64,000 nt of DNA, taken from JBCCGI01 sp039029355 (GTDB lineage Bacteria > Planctomycetota > UBA1135 > GCA-002686595). The stretch covers positions 186,001 to 250,000 of the forward strand of contig JBCCGI010000001.1 in assembly GCA_039029355.1 (NCBI GenBank). The letters are read 5' to 3'. The notes under the pieces are model-generated. The model did not search any database. It was not told the DNA's origin and saw only the letters and a program-made list of their open reading frames with translations. The translations under genes and the position numbers were made by a program. Shown here piece by piece: positions 14,216-24,013 of this stretch (the first letter of the stretch is position 1; each line of letters starts with the position of its first letter).

Positions 14216-16786
14216 ATGACTCGTAGGTTCCGCTCCCAACCCCACCGCATCCTTCCGTTTCTCACCCTCGCGACGCTCGCATCCGCGCAGGGCTTCGTAG
14301 ACCGTACCGCCGACCTCGGGATCGCACATGCGTGCGTCACCGGCTTCGACGGGATGGCCGAGACCGGCATCTTCGACTGGACCCAGCGCGGGTTTGCGTT
14401 CGGCGACATCGACAACGACCTTGACGTCGACATCGTCCTGTGCGGCGGGCTGCTGACGAACACGGTGCTGCGCAACGACGACGGCGTCTTCACCGACATC
14501 AGCGACTACGCGGGCATCGAGGTGGGCGAGTTCGACTCGGCGCCGGCGCTGGCGGACTACGACGACGACGGCGACCTCGACCTCATCATCGGGGTGATGG
14601 AGAGCGGCAGCGACGGCCTGGTGACGCTGCCGGGCGCGAGTCGGCTCTACCAAAACGACGGTACGGGCCGCTTCCAGGAAGCGACCGCGCTCAGCTCGAC
14701 CGTCGGCAAGGGCCAGACGCTGTTCGTCCAGTGGGTCGACTTCGACCTCGACGGCCTGGTCGACCTGATCTTCGCCGAGTTCCACGCGCAGACCAACCTC
14801 GCCTACCGCAACAACGGCGACGGGACGTTCACCGACGTCAGCGCCGAGCTGGGGCTCGACCTGCCGGGCTCGACGCACGTCACCTGCGTGCTCGACGCCG
14901 ACGACGACGGGTACCTCGACGTCTGCGCCGGCAACGACTACATCGCCGGGCAGTACCTGCCGGCCGAGAACCACGGCGACCAGATCGCTCACGGCCAAGC
15001 CGACGGCACCTGGCTGAACGTCAGCGCCGGCTCGGGCTTCGACCACGTCCGCGGCATCATGGGCTTCGCGATCGGCGACGTGAACTACGACGGCCGCCTC
15101 GACGTCTACAAGTCCGACGCGAACGACAACCGCATGTCGATCAACGAGGGCTGGCCGGGCGGCGGCGCCTGGCACGACGAGCAGGAGTTCTACGGCGTTG
15201 CGGCCGCGACCGTCCCGGATCCGGAGGACCCGAAGAACGAGGGCCGCGCGATCGCCTGGGGCTGCACGTTCCAGGACTTCAACTTCGACCTGTGGCTCGA
15301 CCTCTTCCTGGTGAACGGCCAGGTGGCGGGCTCGAGCCCGACGATCGCCTTCAGCCCGCGCAACCAGCGCAACTTCCTGTTCACCGGCGACGGGCCCGGC
15401 AGCTCGTTCACGTTCAGCGACGCGACGCAGGCGCTGGGCCTGTACGACGAGAACGACGACCGCGCGATGGCCGTGGCGGACGTCGACCGCGACGGCGACC
15501 TCGACATCCTGATCGGGTCGACCGTCGGTCCGGTGCGCTACTTCGAGAACCAGATCGACCCGGCCGGGCAGGGCTGGTTGATGGTGCGGCCGGTGTGTCG
15601 CACCTCGGCGCGCGGCGGATTCGGCGTCAAGGCGAGCTTCACGGACTCGTTCGGCTACCCGCACCTGCGGCAGGTGGGGCTCGACGGGCCGACGGCCTCA
15701 CAGCACGAGAACTTCGCCTACTTCGGCCTCGGCACCGAGCCCGCGGTCGACCTGACGGTCGAGTTCCCGTCCGGGCTGACGCTGCTGTATCCCGGCACGA
15801 CACCCAACCAGGTGCTCTACGCGCTCGAGCCCGAGCTCGTCCGCACCAACGCGCGCACCATCGCGCTCGGCGCCGTGGCGCCGCCCGCGGGGCTCGCCGG
15901 CAAGCAGCCGACGACGATCGCGACCGAGCCCGCGCTGGCGGTGACCGCCTTCGCGCACGACCAGAACGGCAACCCGATCAACGGCGTCCCGGTCACCATC
16001 GAGGTCCCGGGGCTCGCCCCGAGCGGGCCGGTGCAGCACCTGCAGGCGAACCAGTACGTGCGCTATTTCGCGCCTCCGGCGGGGCCGGGCTCCTACCGCG
16101 CCCAGGTCTCCTTCGACGGCTGGGAGGTCAAGATCCGGCCGCGCGTGCACTTCTACGACCCGCGCGACGCGAGCGGCACCACCGGCACCGTGCGGCCCGA
16201 GGCCGTCCGCGCCGGCAGCACCGACACCGTGCGCGTGCTGATCGCGCCGAAGACGGCGGACGGCATCGCGCTGGGTCCTGGGCAAGCGGTCGAGATCGGC
16301 GGAGCCGGCCTGGACCTGCTCGCCGGCCCGACCGACCTGGGAGACGGGCTCTACTCGGCGGTCTTCGCCGCCCCCATCGACGCGGGCCTCTACCCGCTCG
16401 ACGTGACGGTGAACGGCGAGCTCTTGTCGCGCACCGAGTTTCAGATCGAAGCCGGCGGCCAGGTCGTGGGCAGCTCGTCGACGATGCTCAAGGAGAAGCC
16501 GAACCAAGCCGGCTCGGCCGCGCCGAACCTCTTCAAGCTGCTCCTGGATCCGCGCGACGAGAACAGCCTGCGCTGCGGGCCGAACCTGAAGTCCTCGATC
16601 ATCGTGACCGAGGACGACGGCAGCGCGCCGATCACGGTCTTGGAGGGCACCTACGAGGCCGGGCAGCCGGACGGCGAGTATCTGTGGATTCTCGCCAAGC
16701 CCGCCAACGACCCGGCGGCGATGGCGACGGGCGTGGTCGACATCATCATCGACGGGCTGACCTTCTCGACGACCTACTCGTTCTAG
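14216..16786 (+). CDS. Secreted FG-GAP/VCBS repeat protein with ASPIC-UnbV region and Ig-like tail
   Basis: This protein has 856 residues. An N-terminal signal peptide (about 1-24, ending ASAQ) leads to FG-GAP/VCBS-type repeats up to about residue 440. These carry repeated calcium-loop motifs (DIDNDLDVD, DYDDDGDLD, DADDDGYLD, DVDRDGDLD), which fold as a beta-propeller. About 445-540 resembles the ASPIC/UnbV domain. The remaining 300 residues look like two or three Ig-like beta domains (NGNPINGVPVTI and similar). It is probably an extracellular or surface protein for binding or adhesion, with no catalytic site seen. It starts 48 bp after mltA and ends at a bidirectional hairpin. Confidence 0.85.
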   Translation: MTRRFRSQPHRILPFLTLATLASAQGFVDRTADLGIAHACVTGFDGMAETGIFDWTQRGFAFGDIDNDLDVDIVLCGGLLTNTVLRNDDGVFTDISDYAGIEVGEFDSAPALADYDDDGDLDLIIGVMESGSDGLVTLPGASRLYQNDGTGRFQEATALSSTVGKGQTLFVQWVDFDLDGLVDLIFAEFHAQTNLAYRNNGDGTFTDVSAELGLDLPGSTHVTCVLDADDDGYLDVCAGNDYIAGQYLPAENHGDQIAHGQADGTWLNVSAGSGFDHVRGIMGFAIGDVNYDGRLDVYKSDANDNRMSINEGWPGGGAWHDEQEFYGVAAATVPDPEDPKNEGRAIAWGCTFQDFNFDLWLDLFLVNGQVAGSSPTIAFSPRNQRNFLFTGDGPGSSFTFSDATQALGLYDENDDRAMAVADVDRDGDLDILIGSTVGPVRYFENQIDPAGQGWLMVRPVCRTSARGGFGVKASFTDSFGYPHLRQVGLDGPTASQHENFAYFGLGTEPAVDLTVEFPSGLTLLYPGTTPNQVLYALEPELVRTNARTIALGAVAPPAGLAGKQPTTIATEPALAVTAFAHDQNGNPINGVPVTIEVPGLAPSGPVQHLQANQYVRYFAPPAGPGSYRAQVSFDGWEVKIRPRVHFYDPRDASGTTGTVRPEAVRAGSTDTVRVLIAPKTADGIALGPGQAVEIGGAGLDLLAGPTDLGDGLYSAVFAAPIDAGLYPLDVTVNGELLSRTEFQIEAGGQVVGSSSTMLKEKPNQAGSAAPNLFKLLLDPRDENSLRCGPNLKSSIIVTEDDGSAPITVLEGTYEAGQPDGEYLWILAKPANDPAAMATGVVDIIIDGLTFSTTYSF

Positions 16787-16789
16787 CGC

Positions 16790-16827
16790 GAGCCGGGTAC
16801 GTCGGGCCCCGCCGACGGGCGCGGCTC
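16790..16827. terminator. Shared hairpin between convergent genes
   Basis: CGTCGG (16800-16805) pairs with CCGACG (16812-16817), and outside it GAGCC (16790-16794) pairs with GGCTC (16823-16827). It lies between the stop codons of the FG-GAP gene and the convergent sulfatase-like gene and could end transcription from both sides. Confidence 0.5.
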
Positions 16828-18988
16828 AGTAGCCGAGCCGCTTGAGCGCGGAGGCCTGCTTCGCGTCGATCGCGGCCTTGGTGTCCTCGACCATGACCTC
16901 GCCGAAGTTGCGGCGCAGCAGCTCGAGCCGCTTCCGCATCTGGTTGACCGACTTGATGTTGTTCTTGTTGGCCCGGTTGTCGTTCTGCTTGCGGTCGCGG
17001 TCCAGGTCGAACAGCTCGCGCCCCTTGGCCTTGCGGAGGGTCGGGTAGATCTGGCGACCCTCGATGTAGACCAGGTTGCCGTCGCGCACCATCTCAAGCA
17101 GCCCCGCCTCGGGGTGGTTGCGCTGCGCGTAGACCGGAGAGCCGCGCTTGCCCGTGAACAGCGAGCGCCCGGCGAAGGTCGTGCCGGCGGCAATGCCCTC
17201 CAGCTCGGAGATCTGCATCAGCGTCGGCGCGACGTCGAGCGTCGATGCGGGCTCCTCGCGGCGGACGCCGCCGCGCTCGTTGCCGGGCAGCTTGAAGAAG
17301 AGCGGGACGTGCACGCTCTCGACGTAGAGCGCGTCGCCGTGCCCGACCAGGTTGTGCTCGCCGAACTCCTCACCGTGGTCGGAGGTGATGCAGATGGCGG
17401 CATCGTCGTACAGCCCGCCCGCCTTCAGGTCGTCGAAGAAGCGGCCCAGCGCGGCGTCGGTGTAGGCGACCTCGGCGTCGTAGAGCTCGGAGAGCGCCTG
17501 GAACTGCTTCTGCGTGATCGCCTCGCCATCCAGCGCGTCCGCCACGAACGGCTGCGGCTCGGGGCGACGGTCGCGGAGAGCGTTGGGATAGCTGCGCCGC
17601 ACCGACTCGGCCGCTTCCTCGGGCGGCTCGTAGGGCGAGTGCACCTCGTACGTGTGGAGGAAGAGGAACCACGGCCCTCCCTCGGCGTCGTCGAGGAACT
17701 CGCGCGCGCGGTCGAGCACCACATCGATGCCGCCGCCGCGCCCGTCGAAGCGATGGAACCCGCGGTCGACGCCGAAGACCGGCCCGACGAAGCCGCCGCC
17801 GGTGAAGGCGGCCGTGCGATAGCCGGCCTCGCGGTACGCCTCGGCGATCGTGGTGACGCCGCGCCCCAGCCTGCTGTCGTGGAGCCACGCTTGGTGCTGC
17901 GTGCTATGCGTCGACGTCAGGATCGACGCGACGGCCGGCAGCGTCCAGCAGGACGTCGACCAAGCGTGCTTGTAGCCCACCATGTCGAGCGATAGCCGGT
18001 CCAGGTTGGGAGTGAGCTCTCCCCGCCCGCCCAGCGCGCCGACGCGATCTCCGCGCAGGGAGTCGACGACCACCAGCAGCACGTTCGGCGTATCCCGCCA
18101 GCTGCGCGGCCGCGACCAGATCGGCGCCTCGAAGAACGCGACGCTTCCGGGCGCGTCGATCACCTCGATCTCGACCTCGCGCGGATCGGTGGAGCGCTCG
18201 AGCGCGAGGTGCGGCTGCGTGCGCGTTCCGATCGGCGTGGTCGAGCCATCGGTGCCGAGCACGTTGCGGAACAGCTCCTTGCCATCGACGCGCAGCACGA
18301 CTTCGGGCCCGGTGCCGGACAGGTCGCTCGTCAGCGCCGAGAAGTCGCCCTCGAGCCGCCCGGCGGGGACCGGCGGCAGCTGGATGGTCATCGTGGCTCC
18401 CGACGGGATCGCCAACGCCTCGACCGACGTCGGCCCGCGCTGGACGCGCGCCACGAACATGTCGCTCGCCGGAAAGCCCGCGCCGAGCGCTGTGTCGGCG
18501 AGGTGCGCCGCGCTGACGGGGTAGCAAAGCTGGATCTTCTCGGGCAGGCGCTGCCCGACGCGGTGCACGATGCCGAGCTCGCTGCCGCGGACCCAGAAGC
18601 CGCTCACCTGCTCGCCTTCGAGCTCGGCCCCCAGCGACAGGCGCGCGATCGGGAGCCCGATCAGCTCGGGCAGGTCGTCCGCGCCGCCGGAGGAGCTCGC
18701 GGCCGGCAGCGGCAGGGGCCAGCGCGTCAGCCGCAGCCCGTCGGCGTTGCCGCCCATGCCGTCGTCGCGCTCCAGGTCGACCACGATTCCGGCGAAGCCG
18801 TCGCGCACCCACGCGACCTGGCTGACCACGCCGGACAGCGGAAGCGGCGCAGAGACGTCGAGGTCCGCCACGTCGACCCGGTCCGCCAGCGCGAGGAAGG
18901 CCCCCTCGAATTGGAGCTCGCGGTCCGAGCACGAAGCCGTGCCCAGAGCCAGCAGCAGAGCCGCCAAAGACCCGCCCGTGGAACGCAT
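16826..18988 (-). CDS. Sulfatase-fold lipoprotein with N-terminal beta domain, Thr-type active site
   Basis: This protein has 720 residues. A lipoprotein signal ends in GTASC. About 25-300 is a beta-rich N-terminal domain without a known name. About 305-640 is an alkaline-phosphatase/sulfatase domain with VVDSLRGD at the first metal site and TSDHGEEFGEHN at the second. Where sulfatases have CxPSR, it has TLPAVASILTS, so a Thr stands in the nucleophile position and the Arg is missing. It is unlikely to be a formylglycine sulfatase; phosphatase, phosphodiesterase or phospho-group transferase chemistry is more plausible. The last 70 residues are basic and helical. I chose the ATG at 18988 over 19027 because it places the lipobox correctly. 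Confidence 0.82.
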   Translation of the reverse strand: MRSTGGSLAALLLALGTASCSDRELQFEGAFLALADRVDVADLDVSAPLPLSGVVSQVAWVRDGFAGIVVDLERDDGMGGNADGLRLTRWPLPLPAASSSGGADDLPELIGLPIARLSLGAELEGEQVSGFWVRGSELGIVHRVGQRLPEKIQLCYPVSAAHLADTALGAGFPASDMFVARVQRGPTSVEALAIPSGATMTIQLPPVPAGRLEGDFSALTSDLSGTGPEVVLRVDGKELFRNVLGTDGSTTPIGTRTQPHLALERSTDPREVEIEVIDAPGSVAFFEAPIWSRPRSWRDTPNVLLVVVDSLRGDRVGALGGRGELTPNLDRLSLDMVGYKHAWSTSCWTLPAVASILTSTHSTQHQAWLHDSRLGRGVTTIAEAYREAGYRTAAFTGGGFVGPVFGVDRGFHRFDGRGGGIDVVLDRAREFLDDAEGGPWFLFLHTYEVHSPYEPPEEAAESVRRSYPNALRDRRPEPQPFVADALDGEAITQKQFQALSELYDAEVAYTDAALGRFFDDLKAGGLYDDAAICITSDHGEEFGEHNLVGHGDALYVESVHVPLFFKLPGNERGGVRREEPASTLDVAPTLMQISELEGIAAGTTFAGRSLFTGKRGSPVYAQRNHPEAGLLEMVRDGNLVYIEGRQIYPTLRKAKGRELFDLDRDRKQNDNRANKNNIKSVNQMRKRLELLRRNFGEVMVEDTKAAIDAKQASALKRLGY

Positions 18989-19048
18989 TGGGCACTTTCT
19001 ACCATAGGTAGCACCCCGAACGGCCATCTGGCGCCGGGGGCTGCTTCC

Positions 19049-19080
19049 GGAACCGCGGATCCAGCCCTACCATGTCGGGC
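19049..19080 (+). promoter_or_regulatory. Candidate promoter of the small acidic protein gene
   Basis: GGAACC (19049-19054) is followed by TACCATGTCGGGCT (19067-19080). The second part differs from the element upstream of the transketolase-family gene at one position, and the offset from GGAA is identical (23 bases). A C-rich, T-containing leader follows in both cases. Confidence 0.3.
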
Positions 19081-19125
19081 TCTTTACCTCCGCCCCTCCC
19101 ACCCAGGCCGAGATCTCCCTTCAAA

Positions 19126-19362
19126 ATGGTCAACTACGACGTCGTCGACTACGCCCTGAAGCCCGTCGAGGGCGACGACCAGATCGAGCTCGTGATCCAC
19201 GCCTCCGACGGGAGCCGCTGGGAGTACGGCATCCCCTTCAGCCGCTCGACCGGCCGCTACATGTTCGAGGAGATCGACGTGCTCGAGATGGACTTCGGCG
19301 AGGAGTTCACCGAGAAGATCTCCGAAGAGCTCGACGCGCTGGTCGCGAAGCTGCTGGGATAG
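19126..19362 (+). CDS. Small acidic protein of unknown function
   Basis: This protein of 78 residues is strongly acidic (many Asp and Glu), with a predicted beta-beta-alpha layout and no Cys, signal or membrane helix. I do not recognise a family. There are two possible starts. ATG at 19126 gives a compact domain starting MVNYD. ATG at 19072 adds 18 residues (MSGSLPPPLPPRPRSPFK) that are Pro-rich and coincide with the conserved promoter-like element. I prefer 19126. The gene is flanked by minus-strand genes on both sides. Confidence 0.6.
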   Translation: MVNYDVVDYALKPVEGDDQIELVIHASDGSRWEYGIPFSRSTGRYMFEEIDVLEMDFGEEFTEKISEELDALVAKLLG

Positions 19363-19387
19363 CCGGGAGCGGGGCCGCTCCGGCGGA

Positions 19388-20107
19388 TCAGCGCGCCGCG
19401 AGGCGCGTCTCCAGGTGCTCCCGCCGGCGCGGGTCGGTCTCGACCCGCAGCGCCTCCTCGTACGCGTGGCGGGCCAGGTCCAGCTGGCCCTGGCTCTCGA
19501 GCGTCCACGCGCGGCGCGCGTAGAAGACCGCCGCCTGCCGCGCGTCGCCGCGGGCGCCCTTCACCTCCGCGAGCGCGAGCAGGAGCGCGGGGTGACGCTC
19601 GCCGAGGCCGTACGCGCGCGCGAGCGCCTCGTCGGCGCCGTGCAGCAGGCGCAGCTTGCGCCGCACCTCGCCCAGCGCCCACCAGAAGCACGACGTGTCG
19701 GGCCGCAGCCGCAGCGCGTGCTCGAGGTCCTGCTCGCCGGCGCGCAGGAAGCCCATCTCGGCCAGCAGCGTGCCGCGAGCGGCGAGAAGCGCGGGGTGCT
19801 GGGAGCGCAGCGCCATCTCGCGCTCCAAGACCTCCAGCCCGAGCCGCAGGTCGCGTCGTGCCGAGAGTCGCGCATCGGCGAGTGGCGCGCGTAGCTCGGG
19901 GCCGCCGTTGTGCTCGACCCAAGGTCCCCAAAGGCCCACCGGCCCGCAGGGATCGTGTAGCCCGCCCACCTCGTTGCGGCGCGCCTCGGCGACGAGCTCT
20001 GCCCCGGGATCTTCGCGGGCGATCGGAAGCCGGCCAAGGCACCCGCCCGAGACCAGGGCGAGAAGCCCGGCACCCGCCGCCCCCCCGATCCTGCGTCGAA
20101 AAAACAT
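19388..20107 (-). CDS. TPR-containing lipoprotein
   Basis: This protein has 239 residues. A positively charged start followed by a hydrophobic run ending SGGC marks a lipoprotein signal. About 95-235 contains TPR-like helical pairs with the usual Ala, Gly and Tyr spacing (FLRAGEQDLEHALRLRP, YGLGERHPALLLALAEVKG, LDLARHAYEEALRVE). TPR proteins act as scaffolds in envelope complexes, and the partner is unknown. I chose the ATG at 20107 because it gives a proper signal; an in-frame start at 20254 adds 49 Arg-rich residues. It is divergent from the HAD hydrolase gene (97 bp between starts). Confidence 0.75.
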   Translation of the reverse strand: MFFRRRIGGAAGAGLLALVSGGCLGRLPIAREDPGAELVAEARRNEVGGLHDPCGPVGLWGPWVEHNGGPELRAPLADARLSARRDLRLGLEVLEREMALRSQHPALLAARGTLLAEMGFLRAGEQDLEHALRLRPDTSCFWWALGEVRRKLRLLHGADEALARAYGLGERHPALLLALAEVKGARGDARQAAVFYARRAWTLESQGQLDLARHAYEEALRVETDPRRREHLETRLAAR

Positions 20108-20204
20108 GTCCACATGGGCGCCGCGGATGAGCCCGCGTGCGTGCCCGGTTGCTCTGCAGGATCTAAGATCGGCTCGCGCCGTGCCCGATCTGGCGCGAAA
20201 CCGG

Positions 20205-20932
20205 ATGTCCCAACGCGAGCCCCTGCGAGCAGTCTTCCTCGACGTTGGAAACACGCTGGTGCGGGAAGAGCCTTCGCGCTTTGCGATCTATGCCGAGGCC
20301 GCGTGCTCGCGCGGGGCGGAGCTCGACGAACGCGCGATGCTCGGGCTGATGCGCCGCGCGCACGAGGAGCTGCCGCCGGAGATCGACGGCGCCTTCCGCT
20401 ACTCGGACCCCTGGTTCGAGGCCTACATCGGAAAGATCTTCCACGACTATCTGGGGCTCGCCGAGGCGCACCTCCCGGCGATCACCGCGGAGCTCTTCGG
20501 GCGCTTCGAGGACCCGCGCACGTTCCGCCTGTTCGCGGGCGCGGACACCCTGCTCGACGCGTGCCGCGAGCGCGGCCTGACGGTGGGCGTGGTGTCGAAC
20601 TGGAGCGCGCGGCTCCCCCGCGTGCTCGCGGCCGTGGGGCTCGCCGAGCGGCTCGACTTCGTCGTCTGCTCGGCGATCGTGCGCCAGGAGAAGCCCGACC
20701 CCGCGATCTTCCACACCGCCCTGGAGCACGCCGGCGTCCCGCCCACGGCCGTCCTGCACGCCGGCGACCACCCCGACAAGGACGGCGCCGCGGCGCTCGA
20801 CGTCGGGATCGCGCCGGTGCTCGTGGACCATGCCGGAGCCCTCGCGGCCGGCGCCGCGCCAGGGATCCCTCGGGTGACGAGCCTGGGAGAGCTCCAGAGC
20901 CTTATCCTTGCGCGTCTCCCGCGGGAGGCCCG

Positions 20933-20936
<4 letters not shown>
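20205..20936 (+). CDS. HAD-superfamily hydrolase
   Basis: This protein of 243 residues is a typical HAD subfamily I enzyme. Motif I is FLDVGNTLV (the nucleophile Asp is present, while the second Asp is replaced by Asn, seen in several HAD groups). Motif II is VVSNWS, motif III has the Lys in RQEKPDPAIF, and motif IV is HAGDHPDKDG. A helical cap lies between motifs I and II. It should dephosphorylate a small molecule. Its ATGA overlap with the MoxR gene makes it the first gene of a run with NAD synthetase, so a housekeeping or nucleotide-related substrate is possible. Confidence 0.88.
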
Positions 20937-21934
<998 letters not shown>

Positions 21935-21947
21935 CCCGGAGCCTCCC

Positions 21948-22838
21948 ATGGATTGCCGTGTCACCCTCGTCCAGTCCAATCCGCGGCTCGGAGACCTGCA
22001 CGCGAACCTCGCGGGACACGTCGAACGCATCGAGGCGCTGGCCGACAACGCCGACCTGATCGTGTTCCCCGAGCTCTCGCTGACGGGTTACTTCCTGAAA
22101 GATCAAGTGTTCGAGCTGGGGCTCGCGCTCGACTCGCCCGAGCTGGCGCAGCTGGCCGAGCTCTCGCGGCGCGTGTCGCTGATGGTGGGCTTCGTCGAGC
22201 GCGCACCCGAGGGCAGGCTGTACAACTCCGCCGCCTTCTTCGAGGACGGGCAGCTGCTCGACGTACACCGCAAGGTGCACCTGGTCTCCTATGGGCTCTT
22301 CGACGAGGCGCGCGACTTCTCGGCCGGCGAGGACTTCCGCGTCGTGCAGAGCAAGCACGGCCGCTTCGGCCCGCTGATCTGCGAGGACGTCTGGCACACG
22401 CCCAGCGCCTATCTGCACTTCCTCGACCACGCCGACGCGATGGTCGTGCTGTCGGCCTCGCCCGCGCGCGGCGTCGAGGCCTCGGGCGGCGAAGGCCTGG
22501 CTTCGCAGCGCACGTGGGACACGCTCCTCGCCGCGACCTCGCTGTTCTACCGCACGTACGTGCTGTACGCCTCGCGCGTGGGCTGGGAGGACGGCATCGG
22601 CTTCACCGGCGGGTCGTGCGTGTTCGGGCCGGGGGGCGACCTCCTGGGGCAGCTTCCTCCGCTCGAGACCGGCGAGCTGGCCGCGCGCCTCGACACCGGG
22701 GCGCTCCACCGCGCGCGCGTCGCGACGCCGCTGCGGCGCGATGAGAAGCCCGGCATCCTCTACCGCGAGCTGGCGCGCCACGTGCGCCTGCCGCGCCCCG
22801 ATACCGGGGCGGGCATCGACCTGGAGAGCGCGCCGTGA
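21948..22838 (+). CDS. Nitrilase-family glutaminase subunit of a two-gene NAD synthetase
   Basis: This protein has 296 residues. The carbon-nitrogen hydrolase triad is visible: Glu42 (FPELSLTGY), Lys109 (HRKVHL) and Cys145 (ICEDVWH). Fused glutamine-dependent NAD synthetases carry this domain at their N-terminus to release ammonia from glutamine. Here it is a separate gene that overlaps nadE by GTGA, so the two proteins should form one enzyme. The ATG at 21948 follows GGAGCC at a short distance. An independent amidase role is less likely given the overlap. Confidence 0.85.
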   Translation: MDCRVTLVQSNPRLGDLHANLAGHVERIEALADNADLIVFPELSLTGYFLKDQVFELGLALDSPELAQLAELSRRVSLMVGFVERAPEGRLYNSAAFFEDGQLLDVHRKVHLVSYGLFDEARDFSAGEDFRVVQSKHGRFGPLICEDVWHTPSAYLHFLDHADAMVVLSASPARGVEASGGEGLASQRTWDTLLAATSLFYRTYVLYASRVGWEDGIGFTGGSCVFGPGGDLLGQLPPLETGELAARLDTGALHRARVATPLRRDEKPGILYRELARHVRLPRPDTGAGIDLESAP

Positions 22839-23665
22839 GCGACGCCCACGAGCTCGACATCCAGCCCCAGCTCGTCACCGACATGCTGGTGAGCTTCCTC
22901 CGCGAGGAGCTCGGCTCGGCGGGCTTCTCGCGCGCGCTCGTCGGCCTGTCCGGCGGCATCGACTCCGCGGTGGTCGCGGCCCTGTGCGCGCGCGCGTTCG
23001 CGCCCGAGGACGTGCTGTGCGTGCTGATGCCCTACCGCACGTCGAACCCCGACAGCGAGGCCCACGCGCGGCTCGTCGCGGACAGCCTGGGCGTCGCGAC
23101 GCGCAAGGTCGACATCTCGGCCATGGCCGACGGCTACCTCGATCAGGAGGCCATCGAGCACCCCATGCGCCGCGGCAACGTGATGGCGCGCTGCCGGATG
23201 GTCGTGCTGTACGACCTGTCGGCCGAGTGGCGCGGCCTGGTCATCGGCACCAGCAACAAGACCGAGATGCTGCTCGGCTACTCGACGCAGTTCGGCGACT
23301 CGGCCCACGCGGTCAACCCGCTGGGAGACCTCTACAAGCACCAGGTGGTGCAGCTCGCGCGCTTCCTCGGCCTCCCCGGAGAGGTGATCGACAAGCCGCC
23401 GTCGGCCGACCTCTTCGAGGGGCAGACCGACGAGGACGAGCTGGGCTTCACCTACGCCGACGCGGACAAGCTGCTGTTCCGCATGATCGACCAGCGTTAC
23501 CGCGAGCCGGCGCTCCTGGCCGCCGGCTTCTCGCCGACGCTCGTGCGCGAGGTCGCACGCCGCGTCGTGATGAACCAGTACAAGCGCCTGACGCCGCCGA
23601 TCGCGAAGCTGTCGCGCCGCACGATCAACCACGACTTCCGGTACCTGCGGGACTGGGGCGGCTGA
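22835..23665 (+). CDS. nadE: NAD synthetase, ATP-dependent ligase subunit
   Basis: This protein has 276 residues. The PP-loop SGGIDSAVV binds ATP, and GTSNKTEMLLGYSTQFGD forms the ammonia/deamido-NAD site. DEDELGF and a basic C-terminal region complete the usual NadE domain. It adenylates nicotinate adenine dinucleotide and aminates it to NAD. The GTG start overlaps the stop of the glutaminase-like gene, which implies translational coupling and an equal supply of the two parts. The protein lacks a fused glutaminase domain. Confidence 0.95.
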   Translation: MSDAHELDIQPQLVTDMLVSFLREELGSAGFSRALVGLSGGIDSAVVAALCARAFAPEDVLCVLMPYRTSNPDSEAHARLVADSLGVATRKVDISAMADGYLDQEAIEHPMRRGNVMARCRMVVLYDLSAEWRGLVIGTSNKTEMLLGYSTQFGDSAHAVNPLGDLYKHQVVQLARFLGLPGEVIDKPPSADLFEGQTDEDELGFTYADADKLLFRMIDQRYREPALLAAGFSPTLVREVARRVVMNQYKRLTPPIAKLSRRTINHDFRYLRDWGG

Positions 23666-23683
23666 GCGCGGAGCGCCGCTCCG

Positions 23684-24013
23684 ATGACGGACGACTTCTA
23701 CTGTGACGAGGTCCTCAGCGGCCGCACGCGGGTACGGGTCGTCGCCGAGACCGACGACGTCCTCGCGTACCACCACACCCGTCCCCACTGGCCGGTGCAC
23801 ATCGTGGTGATCCCCAAGGTGCACGTGCCGTCGCTCACGAACCTCGGCGAGGCCGGAGAAGCGCTCCTGCCCGCGCTGCTGGCCGTCGTGCGACGCGTGG
23901 CGGCCGAGGTCGAGGCCGAGCACGGCGCGGCGCGGGTGCTGACGAATCTAGGTCGCTACCAGGATTCGAAGCACCTGCACTTCCACGTGTGCTCGGGCGA
24001 GCCCGGGGTCTAG
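23684..24013 (+). CDS. HIT-family nucleotide-binding protein
   Basis: This protein has 109 residues. The histidine triad is HLHFHV near the C-terminus, and the N-terminal half has the HIT fold landmarks (AYHHTRPHWPVHIVVIPKVHV). HIT proteins hydrolyse phosphoramidate or AMP conjugates. It lies 18 bp after nadE at the end of the HAD-MoxR-NAD synthetase run, so a link to adenylated metabolites is plausible. Its last 4 bases overlap the end of the convergent HEAT-repeat gene. Confidence 0.9.
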   Translation: MTDDFYCDEVLSGRTRVRVVAETDDVLAYHHTRPHWPVHIVVIPKVHVPSLTNLGEAGEALLPALLAVVRRVAAEVEAEHGAARVLTNLGRYQDSKHLHFHVCSGEPGV

